Below, in pieces: positions 18,839-28,389 of a stretch of 64,000 bases of DNA. Every line of letters starts with the position of its first letter. Position 1 is the first letter of the stretch. This stretch comes from an uncultured Sphingomonadales bacterium (GTDB taxonomy: Bacteria > Pseudomonadota > Alphaproteobacteria > Sphingomonadales > Rhodothalassiaceae). The DNA is taken from contig CANMND010000002.1 in the NCBI GenBank assembly GCA_947499155.1, positions 372,001 to 436,000 of the forward strand, written 5' to 3'. The position numbers were made by a program, and so were the translations under genes. The notes below the pieces were generated by a model, which saw only the letters and a program-made list of their open reading frames with translations, had not been told where the DNA came from and did not search any database.

Positions 18839-20386
18839 TCATTCCCACTCGATCGTGCCGGGGGGTTTGGAGGTTACATCATAGACGACGCGGTTGATGC
18901 CGCGGACCTCATTAATAATACGGGTGGCAACGTGTGACAGAAAGCTGTGATCAAAAGGATAGCTGTCCGCCGTCATGCCATCAACCGAAGTGACAGCCCG
19001 CAAGGCCAGAACATGATCATAGGTTCGGGCATCTCCCATGACTCCGACAGTTTTCACCGGCAACAAAACAGCGAATGCTTGCCAGATACTGTCATAAAGA
19101 CCGGCATTGCGGATCTCTTCCAGATAGATCGCATCCGCCTTGCGCAGGATATCTGCCTTTTCCTTCGTGATATCGCCCGGTATGCGTATGGCAAGGCCCG
19201 GTCCTGGAAAGGGATGGCGTTTAACGAAGGCTTCATCCAGTCCCAGCTCACGCCCCAATGCCCTCACCTCATCCTTGAACAGATCACGCAAAGGCTCGAC
19301 AAGCTTCAGGTTCATCGTCTCAGGCAAGCCCCCTACATTGTGGTGAGACTTGATGGTGACAGACGGACCACCAGAATACGATACGCTTTCAATGACATCA
19401 GGATAAAGCGTGCCCTGGGCGAGGAATTCAGCATCACCCACCCTGCCCGCTTCTTCCTGAAACACATCGATAAACAGACCCCCGATGATTTTGCGCTTTT
19501 CTTCCGGGTCTGAAATACCCTGCAGTGCGGTCATGAAAAGCTCAGAAGCATCCTGGTGTATCAGCGGAATATTATAGTGATCGCGGAACAGCTCCACTAC
19601 CTGTTGCGCCTCATTCAGTCGCAAAAGGCCCGTGTCGACAAAGACGCAGGTCAGTTGATCGCCTATGGCCTCATGCAGCAGAACAGCAACGACCGAGCTG
19701 TCTACACCACCTGACAGGCCGCAGATGACTTTTCCGTCTCCTACCTGCTCGCGGATAGCGGCGATTTTGGCCTCGCGGAAGGCTGCCATGGACCAATCGG
19801 CTTTGGCATCGCACACACCAATAACAAAATTACGGATCAAATGCCCGCCGTGGGGGGTGTGCACCACTTCCGGGTGAAACTGGACACCGTAAAACCGGCG
19901 CACATCATCAGCTATGACGGCAAAGGGCGCACCATCAGATGTAGCGACAACAGAAAACCCGTCCGGCAAAGAGACGACTCTGTCCCCGTGGCTCATCCAC
20001 ACCTGCTCACGCGTACCAGCCTGCCAGACACCTTCAAACAGTCGACAGTCTGTTTTGAGGTCAATGAATGCACGACCGAATTCCTGATGGTCTGACGTCT
20101 GAACGGTACCGCCAAGCTGTTTAACCATAGCTTGTTGGCCGTAACATATACCAAGAATTGGAACACCCGCCTGAAAAACACATTCAGGCACCAGGGGTGC
20201 ATCATCCCAAGTGACAGACGCCGGTCCACCAGACAGAATTATGCCCGCGGGCACGGCATCTGCAAGGGCTGCCTCCGCCTTGTTATAGGGGATGATTTCG
20301 CAATAAACGCCAACCTCACGCACACGCCGTGCGATCAGTTGTGTGACCTGGCTACCGAAGTCCAGAATAAGAATATGATCTGACAT
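18839..20386 (-). CDS. guaA: GMP synthase (glutamine-hydrolysing)
   Basis: Converts XMP to GMP using glutamine nitrogen and ATP. The N-terminal class I amidotransferase domain has the nucleophile Cys81 in GICYGQQ, with [10 protein letters not shown] providing His and Glu. The ATP-pyrophosphatase domain has the loop LSGGVDSSV near residue 227. The C-terminal dimerisation domain ends in PPGTIEWE, the usual terminus. The length (515) is standard. guaB, which makes XMP, lies 2 kb upstream on the same strand with rsmB and a TPR lipoprotein between. Confidence 0.98.
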   Translation of the reverse strand: MSDHILILDFGSQVTQLIARRVREVGVYCEIIPYNKAEAALADAVPAGIILSGGPASVTWDDAPLVPECVFQAGVPILGICYGQQAMVKQLGGTVQTSDHQEFGRAFIDLKTDCRLFEGVWQAGTREQVWMSHGDRVVSLPDGFSVVATSDGAPFAVIADDVRRFYGVQFHPEVVHTPHGGHLIRNFVIGVCDAKADWSMAAFREAKIAAIREQVGDGKVICGLSGGVDSSVVAVLLHEAIGDQLTCVFVDTGLLRLNEAQQVVELFRDHYNIPLIHQDASELFMTALQGISDPEEKRKIIGGLFIDVFQEEAGRVGDAEFLAQGTLYPDVIESVSYSGGPSVTIKSHHNVGGLPETMNLKLVEPLRDLFKDEVRALGRELGLDEAFVKRHPFPGPGLAIRIPGDITKEKADILRKADAIYLEEIRNAGLYDSIWQAFAVLLPVKTVGVMGDARTYDHVLALRAVTSVDGMTADSYPFDHSFLSHVATRIINEVRGINRVVYDVTSKPPGTIEWE

Positions 20387-20439
20387 GATGCGCTTTTAGC
20401 GAGGCCGCACGGGCCTGTCCATGGGTGAGAATACTTAAA

Positions 20440-20964
20440 TCAGCTTTTATCCTGATCATTTGTAGCACTGGAAGCTGATTCTTCTATGTGGCTCGCCTTA
20501 TATGCGTCAATTGCTGATTCCACTTCCCGCAGTTCAAGGCATCCCTGATTGCCACAAAGGCGCTTTAGGCGATCCCGGTTTTGCTCTGCCTTGACCAAAC
20601 CGTCATCAGCAAGAAAGGCCAGAGATTCAGCGGCAAGAGCTGCACGGCTTTCAGGTTCAATAACCAAAGCACGACGATAATAACCTAAGCCTGTGCTTCT
20701 TTGCCCCATTGCTTCATGAACCTGACCGATTGCCACAAGCGCTTGCACATTCCCAGGATCGGCTACAAGCGCTGATTCAAACAGTGACAAGGCATTCTTA
20801 TAGTCTTTTTCTTCCAACGCCTTATGGCCATTATTCAGCAAAGTGTGTGAAGCTTCACGGTAAATTACTGCCGTGCCTTCCACCGCCTGCGCAGACGGTT
20901 CAAATGCACAAGAGACGATGGTGAAACAGGCAAGCGCCATTATCAGTGTACGAGAATAAGTCAT
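20440..20964 (-). CDS. TPR-repeat lipoprotein
   Basis: About 174 residues with a signal sequence and lipobox IVSC (lipidated Cys19 counting from the chosen start). Two or more tetratricopeptide repeats follow (GHKALEEKDYKNALSLFESAL and the next repeat around VQALVAIGQVHEAMG). Two cysteines in CGNQGC near the C-terminal third could form a disulfide. It lies between rsmB and guaA in the same orientation, with short gaps. The start could also be an ATG 15 bases upstream; neither has a strong ribosome-binding site. Its function is not known; a periplasmic scaffold role is inference. Confidence 0.75.
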   Translation of the reverse strand: MTYSRTLIMALACFTIVSCAFEPSAQAVEGTAVIYREASHTLLNNGHKALEEKDYKNALSLFESALVADPGNVQALVAIGQVHEAMGQRSTGLGYYRRALVIEPESRAALAAESLAFLADDGLVKAEQNRDRLKRLCGNQGCLELREVESAIDAYKASHIEESASSATNDQDKS

Positions 20965-21041
20965 CAAAGATGATCCCATAAAATGTATATCTGTCCTCAG
21001 TACCCCGTGATTGGATGTATCGGCAAGACCGGCTTTCTACC

Positions 21042-22358
21042 TTATTCTGCCAATCTGTTCAAAAGCGCCAGAAAAAAACCATCTGTACCGTGACGGGCGG
21101 GTGTCAATAACAGCATCTCCGGCGCATTTGATGCGCTTTGGGGAAGATTTGTCAAACCTGCATCATCCAGAATCCGATGATAATCGGTTAGTGCCCAGTC
21201 GTATCGTCTTCCAAGTACATAATCGACGATGCCCTCATTTTCCATCTCAAGCACAGAACAGGTCATATAGGCGACCCGTCCGCCCGGCTTGACAAGGTCC
21301 ATCGCTTCAAGAAGCAAGCTGCGCTGCGTGGCAACCAATTCTTCCATATCATCTTCTTCAAGACGCCAACGCAATTCAGGGCTGCGACGCCAGATGCCAC
21401 TGCCTGAACAGGGAGCGTCAACGACGACCATGTCCATACTGTTTGCAAAACGCTGGAGTTGCTCTGCGCGTTTTGGCTCACCACTGGTCAGGCGATGAAT
21501 TTGTATATTGGTAAGACCAGCCCGGTCGGTTCTGATTTTTAGTGTCTCCAACCGTTTTTTATCAGTATCCATCGCATAGATCTGGCCGCTGTTATTCATC
21601 ATGGCCCCAAGTGCTAGAGCCTTGCCGCCTGCCCCTGCACACAGATCCACAACCTGTTCTTTTTCCTTGGCACCAGTTATGAGCGAAGCGATCTGGGATG
21701 CCTCCCCCTGCACTTCAAGTTTACCCTCACGAAATCCGGGCAACTCATTTACAGGAATGGGCTTTCCCAGCCTTATTCCAAGAGGTGAAAAGGGTGTGAC
21801 CTCAGCTTCTATTCCCGCTTTTTCCAATGCGGCCATGACGGTGTCACGGTCAGCTTTCAGGCTGTTCACCCGCAAGTCAACTGACGCGCGCCCGGAAAGA
21901 GCTTCCACCTCTGTCATGACATCTTCGCCAAAGCGGGAGTCCAGATGATCAGCAAGCCAGTCAGGTACATTCAACAGTGCCTGTGGCGGTGGATCAGTCA
22001 GATTTACGGCCCGCTCAAGACGTTCAAGACGATCGGCATCAGGTTCTTCCTGCGCATAGGGGCCTTCAAACAACTCCGGCCCAAGGGCATCATTTTTGAA
22101 ACGAAGCGCCAACAGGGCCATGTCGCTGACTGTAATCGGTAGGCCTGCCGACATCAGGCGCCATGAATATTCCCCACGATTCCTGATCACATCATAGACA
22201 AGGTCAATGACAGCGCTCCTGTCTGACGACCCCGCATAACGGCGCTTGCGAAAATAATGTCTGACCAGAACATCAGCCGCCTGCCCTTTGCGCGCAAGGG
22301 AGGATTCAATCTCTTCAAGCAGTTCAATGGCAGCACTGAGGCGTGCGGAAGGGGTCAT
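21042..22358 (-). CDS. rsmB: 16S rRNA (cytosine-C5) methyltransferase, RsmB/NOP family
   Basis: SAM-dependent methyltransferase of 438 residues. The N-terminal third is a NusB-like RNA-binding domain. The catalytic domain has the SAM loop DLCAGAGGKALALG, the Asp-Ala-Pro-Cys motif in DAPCSGSGIWRR, and the catalytic cysteine segment MTCSVLEMENEG. Both conserved cysteines of the m5C family are present. Position 967 of 16S rRNA is the target of E. coli RsmB; the exact base here is inferred. It is placed after guaB. Confidence 0.93.
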   Translation of the reverse strand: MTPSARLSAAIELLEEIESSLARKGQAADVLVRHYFRKRRYAGSSDRSAVIDLVYDVIRNRGEYSWRLMSAGLPITVSDMALLALRFKNDALGPELFEGPYAQEEPDADRLERLERAVNLTDPPPQALLNVPDWLADHLDSRFGEDVMTEVEALSGRASVDLRVNSLKADRDTVMAALEKAGIEAEVTPFSPLGIRLGKPIPVNELPGFREGKLEVQGEASQIASLITGAKEKEQVVDLCAGAGGKALALGAMMNNSGQIYAMDTDKKRLETLKIRTDRAGLTNIQIHRLTSGEPKRAEQLQRFANSMDMVVVDAPCSGSGIWRRSPELRWRLEEDDMEELVATQRSLLLEAMDLVKPGGRVAYMTCSVLEMENEGIVDYVLGRRYDWALTDYHRILDDAGLTNLPQSASNAPEMLLLTPARHGTDGFFLALLNRLAE

Positions 22359-22431
22359 AGTCTCCTCTTCTCGGTAATCTGTTTACATCGGCACAAGGCT
22401 TAAAGCAGGCACGCCAGCCATCATACATGAG

Positions 22432-23904
22432 TCAGTTTGATGGATAATTGGGGGATTCCCGAGTGATGGTCACATCATGAACATGACTTTCACGCAAACC
22501 GGAATTTGTAATCTGTATGAATTGCGCCCGTTTGTGCAATTCCGGGATGGTCGCAGCACCGCTATAGCCCATGCCTGCCCGCAAGCCACCCACAAGCTGA
22601 TGGAGAACATTCTTCACAGGCCCCTTGTAAGGCACCTGACCTTCCACCCCCTCTGGCACAAGCTTCAAAGCATCCTTGATATCTTCCTGAAAATAACGAT
22701 CCGCAGATCCGCGTGCCATGGCACCGACCGATCCCATGCCGCGATAAGCCTTGTACGAGCGACCCTGATACAAAAACACATCGCCCGGAGCTTCTTGCGT
22801 TCCTGCCAGAAGTGATCCCACCATACAGGCGCTTGAACCCGCAGCAATGGCTTTTGCAATATCACCGGACGTCCGAATTCCACCATCGGCGATGACAGGA
22901 ATTCCTGATTTGGCTGCCACCTCCACCACATCCATTATAGCCGTGAGCTGAGGGACTCCCACACCTGCTACCACCCGTGTGGTGCAGATAGAGCCGGGAC
23001 CAATACCAACTTTGATCGCATCGGCACCTGCATCAATCAGGGCTTTTGCAGCCTCTGCCGTTGCAACATTTCCGGCTGCAAGCTGAACATCACCTGATAT
23101 TCTGCGAATTCGGCGTACCGCGTCAATGACCCGTGCAGAGTGCCCATGCGCGGTATCAAGCACGACCAGATCGCATTCTGCGTCAATCAGGGCCTCGGTT
23201 CGTGCAAATCCTGCATCACCGACCGTTGTCGCAGCAGCGACCCGCAGCCGTCCGATTGCATCCTTGGCAGCATGAGGATAGGCAACGGCCTTTTCCATAT
23301 CCTTAACGGTAATTAGACCGATACAGTGGAAATTCTCATCCACGACCACCAGTTTTTCTATCCGGTGGCGATGAAAAAGACGCTTTGCTTCTTCGCGCGC
23401 AACGCCAGGATGAACCGTCACCAGCCCTTCGCGAGTCATCAGTTCTGATACCGGTTGAGTGGCGTTTGTGGCAAATCGGACATCACGGTTGGTTACGATG
23501 CCCACGAGACGGCTTGGCCCCACGCCTTCTTTTCGTTCGACAACCGGTATACCGGAAATCTGATGTCGCGCCATAAGATCAAGCGCATCGGCAAGCGTGT
23601 CATCCGGGTTCATGGTCACCGGGTTAACCACCATGCCTGCTTCAAATTTTTTGACCTGCCGCACCATGTGGGCCTGTTCTTCAATCGTATTATTACGATG
23701 AATAACACCAATACCGCCAGCTTGTGCCATGGCAATGGCAAGGTCGGTTTCGGTAACGGTATCCATAGCTGCAGATACAAGTGGCATGGTGAGTCGAATG
23801 GATTTCGTAATCTGCGTCCCCACATCCACACCGGTCGGCATCACATCAGATGCACCTGGGACCAGCAGCACATCGTCAAACGTAAGGCCCAATCGGATAG
23901 TCAT
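22432..23904 (-). CDS. guaB: inosine-5'-monophosphate dehydrogenase
   Basis: Oxidises IMP to XMP with NAD, the committed step of guanine nucleotide synthesis. I chose the ATG at 23904 ([17 protein letters not shown]) because GAAGGGA precedes it; this gives the usual ~490 residues. Two CBS domains occupy about residues 95-210 within the barrel. The catalytic Cys is in [13 protein letters not shown], and the flap segment includes [13 protein letters not shown]. Read with guaA it completes the XMP/GMP branch. It starts about 130 bases after rlmE on the same strand. Confidence 0.98.
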   Translation of the reverse strand: MTIRLGLTFDDVLLVPGASDVMPTGVDVGTQITKSIRLTMPLVSAAMDTVTETDLAIAMAQAGGIGVIHRNNTIEEQAHMVRQVKKFEAGMVVNPVTMNPDDTLADALDLMARHQISGIPVVERKEGVGPSRLVGIVTNRDVRFATNATQPVSELMTREGLVTVHPGVAREEAKRLFHRHRIEKLVVVDENFHCIGLITVKDMEKAVAYPHAAKDAIGRLRVAAATTVGDAGFARTEALIDAECDLVVLDTAHGHSARVIDAVRRIRRISGDVQLAAGNVATAEAAKALIDAGADAIKVGIGPGSICTTRVVAGVGVPQLTAIMDVVEVAAKSGIPVIADGGIRTSGDIAKAIAAGSSACMVGSLLAGTQEAPGDVFLYQGRSYKAYRGMGSVGAMARGSADRYFQEDIKDALKLVPEGVEGQVPYKGPVKNVLHQLVGGLRAGMGYSGAATIPELHKRAQFIQITNSGLRESHVHDVTITRESPNYPSN

Positions 23905-24032
23905 GTGCGGGTTCCCTTCTTTATGACTGTGCATCAAGCCCGGAAGCACGATCACTCCGGGTTGGCGCCTATATGCCATTCAGACGACCTGTGTCCAATG
24001 GCTTTTATATGAGAAGGGCTAAAAACACACGT

Positions 24033-24755
24033 TCAGCCCTCATTTGATCGGCTTTGACCTGTAAAGCCTCTGGCAACCACATACCATTCCACCGACTCAG
24101 GCCGACTGGCAGGCGGCTTGGCATGCTTGACCGTAGCAAAATTCTGCTTCATCCGGGTCAGCAGCTCAGATTCCGTTCCTCCTCGAAGGACCTTTGCAAC
24201 CATAGAGCCACCTGGTGCAAGAACGTCCATGGCAAAGTCGAGAGAGGCTTCACACAAGGCCATGGTCCGAAGATGATCAGTTTGCTTGTGTCCGGTTGTG
24301 GGTGCCGCCATATCCGACAAGACCAGATCCGCCTTGCCCTTCAACATTTCCTTCAAAAGTTCAGGCGCTTTGACGTCCAGAAAATCCATCTGCACAAGAT
24401 CTGCACCCGCTATAGGCTCCATTTCCAAAATGTCGATACCCACAATCCGCGCATCAGAAGGAAGGCGTGCAACCATAACCTGAGTCCATCCCCCAGGGGC
24501 GGCGCCCAGATCGGCAACGCGTTTCACACCCCGCAGCAGATCATATTGATCATCCAGCTCAATCAGCTTGTAGGCCGCGCGGGATCGGTAACCATCGCGC
24601 CGCGCCGCCTCAACATAGGGATCATTCAACTGTCTTTGCAGCCAGCGTGTAGACGACAATTTACGCCCACGGGCCGTGCGCACACGGACTTTAAGACCGC
24701 TTCTTGCACCAGTACCTCTGGAGCCGGATCCACTTTTGCCAGGGCGACGCGCCAT
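24033..24755 (-). CDS. rlmE: 23S rRNA 2'-O-ribose methyltransferase
   Basis: FtsJ-family enzyme that methylates the 2'-O of a uridine in the 23S peptidyl-transferase loop (U2552 in E. coli). The SAM-binding loop [12 protein letters not shown], the catalytic Asp in [10 protein letters not shown] and the Lys in VAKVLRGG are visible. The N terminus has an added Arg/Lys/Gly-rich stretch (first ~30 residues), so the protein is 240 residues rather than the ~209 of E. coli. It follows the Ppx/GppA gene by 29 bases and is probably cotranscribed. Confidence 0.95.
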   Translation of the reverse strand: MARRPGKSGSGSRGTGARSGLKVRVRTARGRKLSSTRWLQRQLNDPYVEAARRDGYRSRAAYKLIELDDQYDLLRGVKRVADLGAAPGGWTQVMVARLPSDARIVGIDILEMEPIAGADLVQMDFLDVKAPELLKEMLKGKADLVLSDMAAPTTGHKQTDHLRTMALCEASLDFAMDVLAPGGSMVAKVLRGGTESELLTRMKQNFATVKHAKPPASRPESVEWYVVARGFTGQSRSNEG

Positions 24756-24784
24756 AATCTTGTAATCCTTGTAGTCAGTATTTT

Positions 24785-25852
24785 TCAGTCTTGTAACAGA
24801 TTAAGACTGATCGACGTACCCACTCCCATCAGGCCGCGCAGAACGCCCTCACGAATGCCCCTGTCGGCCACTCTTAGTCTGTCGAATGACCAACGGGAAA
24901 GGATAGTTTCCAGAATACCACAGCCTGCGACGACATAATCGGCGCGATCGGCTCCGATGCATGGCTGCTTAAGGCGCTCCTCATAACGCATCAGGGCGAC
25001 ATCGCGGGCGAGTCCCTGAATAACGCTTGAGTCAAACCATGCGCCATCCACTTTGTTGCGATCGTAGCGCACAAGACCAAGCTGAACACTGGCAAGAGTA
25101 GTGACAGTGCCTGATGTGCCTAGCAATTGCACACGCGATCCCTGAAGAATATTCTGGACTTGGCTATTTTTGTCCAGGTTTGCAAGGGACAAGCCGACCA
25201 GCTCCTGCAAGGCAGCATAACGTGTAGCGTCCATATCCGCGCAACCAAACCGTTCAGCGAGATTGACAACACCATAAGGAATGGATGACCAGGCAAGAAT
25301 GCGCAGGCGTTGATCGCCCTTTGCCTCCACCAGAATCAATTCCGTGCTACCGCCACCAATATCAAAGACGAGCGCATGATCATAGGAAGGGTCAAGGAGA
25401 CTTTGGCAGCCTGCCACAGCAAGGCGTGCCTCTTCCGCAGACGAGATCACATCAATATTAAGCTCGGTCTCTTCCTTGACAAGCGCCACGAAATCATCGC
25501 AGTTCTCAGCCGTCCGGCAGGCCTCTGTTGCAACGGAGCGCATACAGGTGACGCGACGCTTCTTGATTTTGCGTGCACAGATTTTTAAAGCATCAACGGC
25601 TCGCTCCATCGCCTCGTCCGATAAGCGACCAGACGACCCCAGGCCTTCGCCCAGACGTACAATCCTGGAAAAGGCGTCAATAACCTTAAAACCACCCCGC
25701 CCCGGTCGTGCGATCAACAGCCTGCAATTATTCGTGCCAAGATCTATCGCGCTGTAAACAGCGCGACTCCTCGCCGGGCGTGGTGCACCACGTCTTTGTT
25801 TTTTACCGACGCCAGTTTTAACACCCGGAACTCGGCTTTCAACGAACGTCAT
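24785..25852 (-). CDS. Ppx/GppA family phosphatase (short form)
   Basis: Sugar-kinase/Hsp70-fold phosphohydrolase of 355 residues that would act on polyphosphate or pppGpp. The first phosphate loop is [15 protein letters not shown] and the second is [15 protein letters not shown]. It lacks the C-terminal HD-like domain present in the second copy at 60.7 kb. It directly precedes rlmE, a linkage often seen in alphaproteobacteria. Which substrate it prefers cannot be told from sequence. The N-terminal ~25 residues are basic and not part of the fold. Confidence 0.9.
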   Translation of the reverse strand: MTFVESRVPGVKTGVGKKQRRGAPRPARSRAVYSAIDLGTNNCRLLIARPGRGGFKVIDAFSRIVRLGEGLGSSGRLSDEAMERAVDALKICARKIKKRRVTCMRSVATEACRTAENCDDFVALVKEETELNIDVISSAEEARLAVAGCQSLLDPSYDHALVFDIGGGSTELILVEAKGDQRLRILAWSSIPYGVVNLAERFGCADMDATRYAALQELVGLSLANLDKNSQVQNILQGSRVQLLGTSGTVTTLASVQLGLVRYDRNKVDGAWFDSSVIQGLARDVALMRYEERLKQPCIGADRADYVVAGCGILETILSRWSFDRLRVADRGIREGVLRGLMGVGTSISLNLLQD

Positions 25853-26014
25853 AATTCAAAGCTACTCAAAAGAACTGTTCATATGGGTGAGAGCATCATT
25901 TGCCTCACGGTCTGACCTCCATCTAACACCATCCATCGCGCCCCTGCCAGTACGCAGTTCATAACAACATGCAAAAGCGGGCTGTCACCAGCATCCTGTA
26001 TATTTAACTCAGCA

Positions 26015-26044
26015 TTGACAGATGCACGAGCCGCGCCCTATAAG
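26015..26044 (+). promoter_or_regulatory. promoter of the tRNA-Gln gene
   Basis: TTGACA (26015-26020), an 18-base spacer, then TATAAG (26039-26044), 19 bases before the mature tRNA start. The -35 is a perfect consensus match. Confidence 0.7.
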
Positions 26045-26062
26045 CCTCGCCGACCCAGCCAT

Positions 26063-26136
26063 TGCCCCGTCGTCTAATGGTAGGACAGCGGATTCTGATT
26101 CCGCTGGTGGGGGTTCGAGTCCTCCCGGGGCATCCA
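26063..26136 (+). tRNA. tRNA-Gln (anticodon CTG)
   Basis: A 74-base cloverleaf with an encoded CCA end. The acceptor arms are TGCCCCG and CGGGGCA. The anticodon stem GCGGA/TCCGC encloses the loop TTCTGAT, so the anticodon is CTG, reading CAG. The T loop is TTCGAGT. One T-stem pair is G-T. No other tRNA lies next to it. Confidence 0.95.
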
Positions 26137-26307
26137 TCTGCATAAAGATTGCCGTATAATTAAAAGACCGTGCATGCCCTTTTCCAAGAGTGCTGCACGG
26201 CCAAGGGTTCTCCTGCCACATCGAACACTCAAGTTCCACTTTTGTTCTTGACGAGCTTCTGTGTGTTTGTAATTATGGAACATATCAAGAACACTGTGGA
26301 GAGCGCT

Positions 26308-26562
26308 ATGTTCGGGCATATTGTAATTTCTGGATTTTTTCTGATGGTCGGCGCATGGACCATTTATGGTTTCGCTGATTGCCTTGTTCTTTTTAACAAG
26401 CGCCTCAAAGCAACCTGGCCAATAAAACCTATTGATCTCAGGTCCTTGTCGTCTCTGCACCGCGCATCCAGATCCGTGCGCTTTATGCAAGGGGGACAGA
26501 AAATTCAGACGGACTTTGGATTTTCAATGCAAAAAGAAGGTGCGCCACGCCAGCTTGTCTGA
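26308..26562 (+). CDS. hypothetical small membrane protein
   Basis: An 84-residue frame with a good ribosome-binding site (GGAG six bases before the ATG). Residues 1-30 form one hydrophobic segment (ISGFFLMVGAWTIYGFADCLVLF), followed by a basic tail with many Arg, Lys and Gln. I do not recognise a family. It lies between the tRNA gene and a convergent SPOR lipoprotein gene. The frame is open further upstream, but the stronger start is here. It could still be a chance frame. Confidence 0.4.
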   Translation: MFGHIVISGFFLMVGAWTIYGFADCLVLFNKRLKATWPIKPIDLRSLSSLHRASRSVRFMQGGQKIQTDFGFSMQKEGAPRQLV

Positions 26563-26747
26563 GTTATCCGCTATGTCACGGATGGCCTTTGCCAGGTTGG
26601 GAGTCCCGTTGAGGATCTGTCACTTGGCAAGACACTCAGACCTGACGCGACGCACCTGCCGAAACGGGGCCCCCTCCCGGATCGGCAATTTCGATTGTTC
26701 CAGCATGCTTTCCTGATGCTGCATCGAGCGCGCTACATTCCAACTGT

Positions 26748-27518
26748 TCAATGAAGAGCATCTCCACTGAAAAGGGAAAGCTGACAGAACATATCCATAT
26801 GCTTTAGTTTATCGCAAAGAGTGCGAGCAGGTGGTATATCTTCAAAGGGACCTGCCAGAAGACGCAGGTAGGACCCTCCTGCATTTGCAAGATCCAAGGG
26901 GGCAAGACGCGCGGACAGTCCACCTAAAAGCGCGGGGTAACGGGCCTGCAAATCTTTCCACCCCTCCAGTGCCTTTGCACCTGATCGATAAGATGCCAGA
27001 TGTACGGCATAAACCTGACCGTCACCAACATGCAGTTCATGTCCGCCTTCATCAAGAGTGTCTAATTCTTTTTGATTGATCAGGTTTCTGACTTTTGATG
27101 TTTGCGCCACACTTTCTGAAACAGACTGCCCCATCCTGTCCAGACTAGCAGAAAGGGACTGGATGGATGCCTCAAGTTCGCTAATCCGTATATTCAGAGC
27201 TGAGATTTCATCGCTTAATGTGGAATTTGCAGTGCGCAGTGCCGCAATCTCAACTGCCGGTTCTGCCCCCTGCCCGCCAAGCCTTGCATTAACCCCTACA
27301 AGCGCTTCGTCAAGGGCCGCTATGCGTACCGCATTGCGTGCGGCAAGGGCTGTGGTCTGCGCCACCTCGCCAGAAGAGGTATTCTGGCTGACAGAGGGGA
27401 GATAAAGTGTAGACTTGGGCGGATCACCTGGCCAGGCCCCTTCACACGCCACTAGAGCCAGGCTCAAGCAAACAGCCAAGGCCACACGGCCACTTTTGGA
27501 AAAAGAAGCTAAATCCAT
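26748..27518 (-). CDS. SPOR-domain lipoprotein
   Basis: A 256-residue envelope protein. A signal peptide ends in the lipobox LVAC (Cys25). A coiled-coil stretch of heptads spans about residues 85-145 (IAALRTANSTLSDEISALN). The C-terminal ~80 residues (VYAVHLASYRSGAKALEGW to FCQL) match a SPOR domain, which binds denuded peptidoglycan at the division site. It is transcribed alone, divergent from padR. A role at the septum is inferred from the SPOR domain only. Confidence 0.8.
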   Translation of the reverse strand: MDLASFSKSGRVALAVCLSLALVACEGAWPGDPPKSTLYLPSVSQNTSSGEVAQTTALAARNAVRIAALDEALVGVNARLGGQGAEPAVEIAALRTANSTLSDEISALNIRISELEASIQSLSASLDRMGQSVSESVAQTSKVRNLINQKELDTLDEGGHELHVGDGQVYAVHLASYRSGAKALEGWKDLQARYPALLGGLSARLAPLDLANAGGSYLRLLAGPFEDIPPARTLCDKLKHMDMFCQLSLFSGDALH

Positions 27519-27623
27519 TTATCACCCATTAAAGCGCATGTACCCTTCATTCACGCACCCTAACAGCGGGCTGTTATATAATAGTAAATTTCATCAAGGT
27601 CACCTAAGCCTTTACAAAAGTCA

Positions 27624-27654
27624 TTCACATGTTCATCTCTATATCAATATGATA
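27624..27654 (+). promoter_or_regulatory. padR promoter with overlapping inverted repeat
   Basis: TTCACA (27624-27629), 18-base spacer, TATGAT (27648-27653). The perfect inverted repeat TATCA-ATA-TGATA (27642-27654) covers the -10 element, the place where a PadR dimer could repress its own gene. Confidence 0.45.
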
Positions 27655-27713
27655 GTATCGATTTTGAGCGACAAGGATCAAGTGGCGCCCTTATTGAGTG
27701 GAGTAAACTGACT

Positions 27714-28259
27714 ATGGATGTACGGACATTGTGCCTGGGAATTCTCTCGCTTGGTGATGCAAGCGGATATGAGATCAGAAAGATGGTCGCTGAAGGCAGT
27801 TTCAGCTTTTTCAGTGAGGCAAGCTATGGATCCATCTACCCGGCGCTTACAAAACTGACATCAGATGGCCTGGTAACATGTGAGGAATTGTCACAAGACA
27901 AGAGGCCGGATAAAAAAGTATACAGCCTTACAGATCAAGGTCGAAACGTCTTGACGGAAAAGCTTAGTCAAGGGGCAGGTCCTGACAAGCACAGGTCTGC
28001 ATTTTTGGCCGCCCTGCTCTTTGCTGAAGCCGTCTCACCCGAACGTGTACGCAGCCTGATCGAAGAACGAATAAAGCAACATGTCAGCAAGATAGAACGC
28101 CTGAACGGGTTGCTGGAAGAAGAGATGTCCCCCGTTTCACATTTTGTAATTTCTTATGGCCTTGCCATGCAAAATGCAGCCCTGGACTATTTGGAGGCCA
28201 ATTACAGCACATTGATACAAGACACTCCTGCCGTATTAGAGAGGGCTGACCAGACTTAA
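27714..28259 (+). CDS. PadR family transcriptional regulator
   Basis: Winged-helix regulator of 181 residues. The PadR N-terminal domain covers about residues 1-90: MDVRTLCLGILSLGDASGYEI, then FSEASYGSIYPALTKLTSDGLV as the recognition region, then the wing KVYSLTDQGR. The C-terminal helices (ERVRSLIEERIKQHVSKIERL) would form the dimer. A GGAG element precedes the ATG. It is followed on the same strand by the RND adaptor and pump genes. PadR proteins commonly repress adjacent efflux genes and respond to a pump substrate, so control of this operon is likely. Confidence 0.88.
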   Translation: MDVRTLCLGILSLGDASGYEIRKMVAEGSFSFFSEASYGSIYPALTKLTSDGLVTCEELSQDKRPDKKVYSLTDQGRNVLTEKLSQGAGPDKHRSAFLAALLFAEAVSPERVRSLIEERIKQHVSKIERLNGLLEEEMSPVSHFVISYGLAMQNAALDYLEANYSTLIQDTPAVLERADQT

Positions 28260-28389
28260 ATGACTTTCTCATATAAAAAACAGCCCTGCCACACTATGAA
28301 CGAAAAGCAGAGATAGGCGGAGTAAAACTGTTTAACACGACATGCAAACAGGGACATGTTGGGAATTATAAACCCGGCCAGCAAACATT

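Noticed and set aside
24054-24938. 294-codon plus-strand frame opposite rlmE
   Set aside because: Antisense shadow; its product has no domain-like pattern.
26432-26716. 94-codon plus-strand frame after the tRNA gene
   Set aside because: It overlaps the better-supported 84-codon frame and has no ribosome-binding site.
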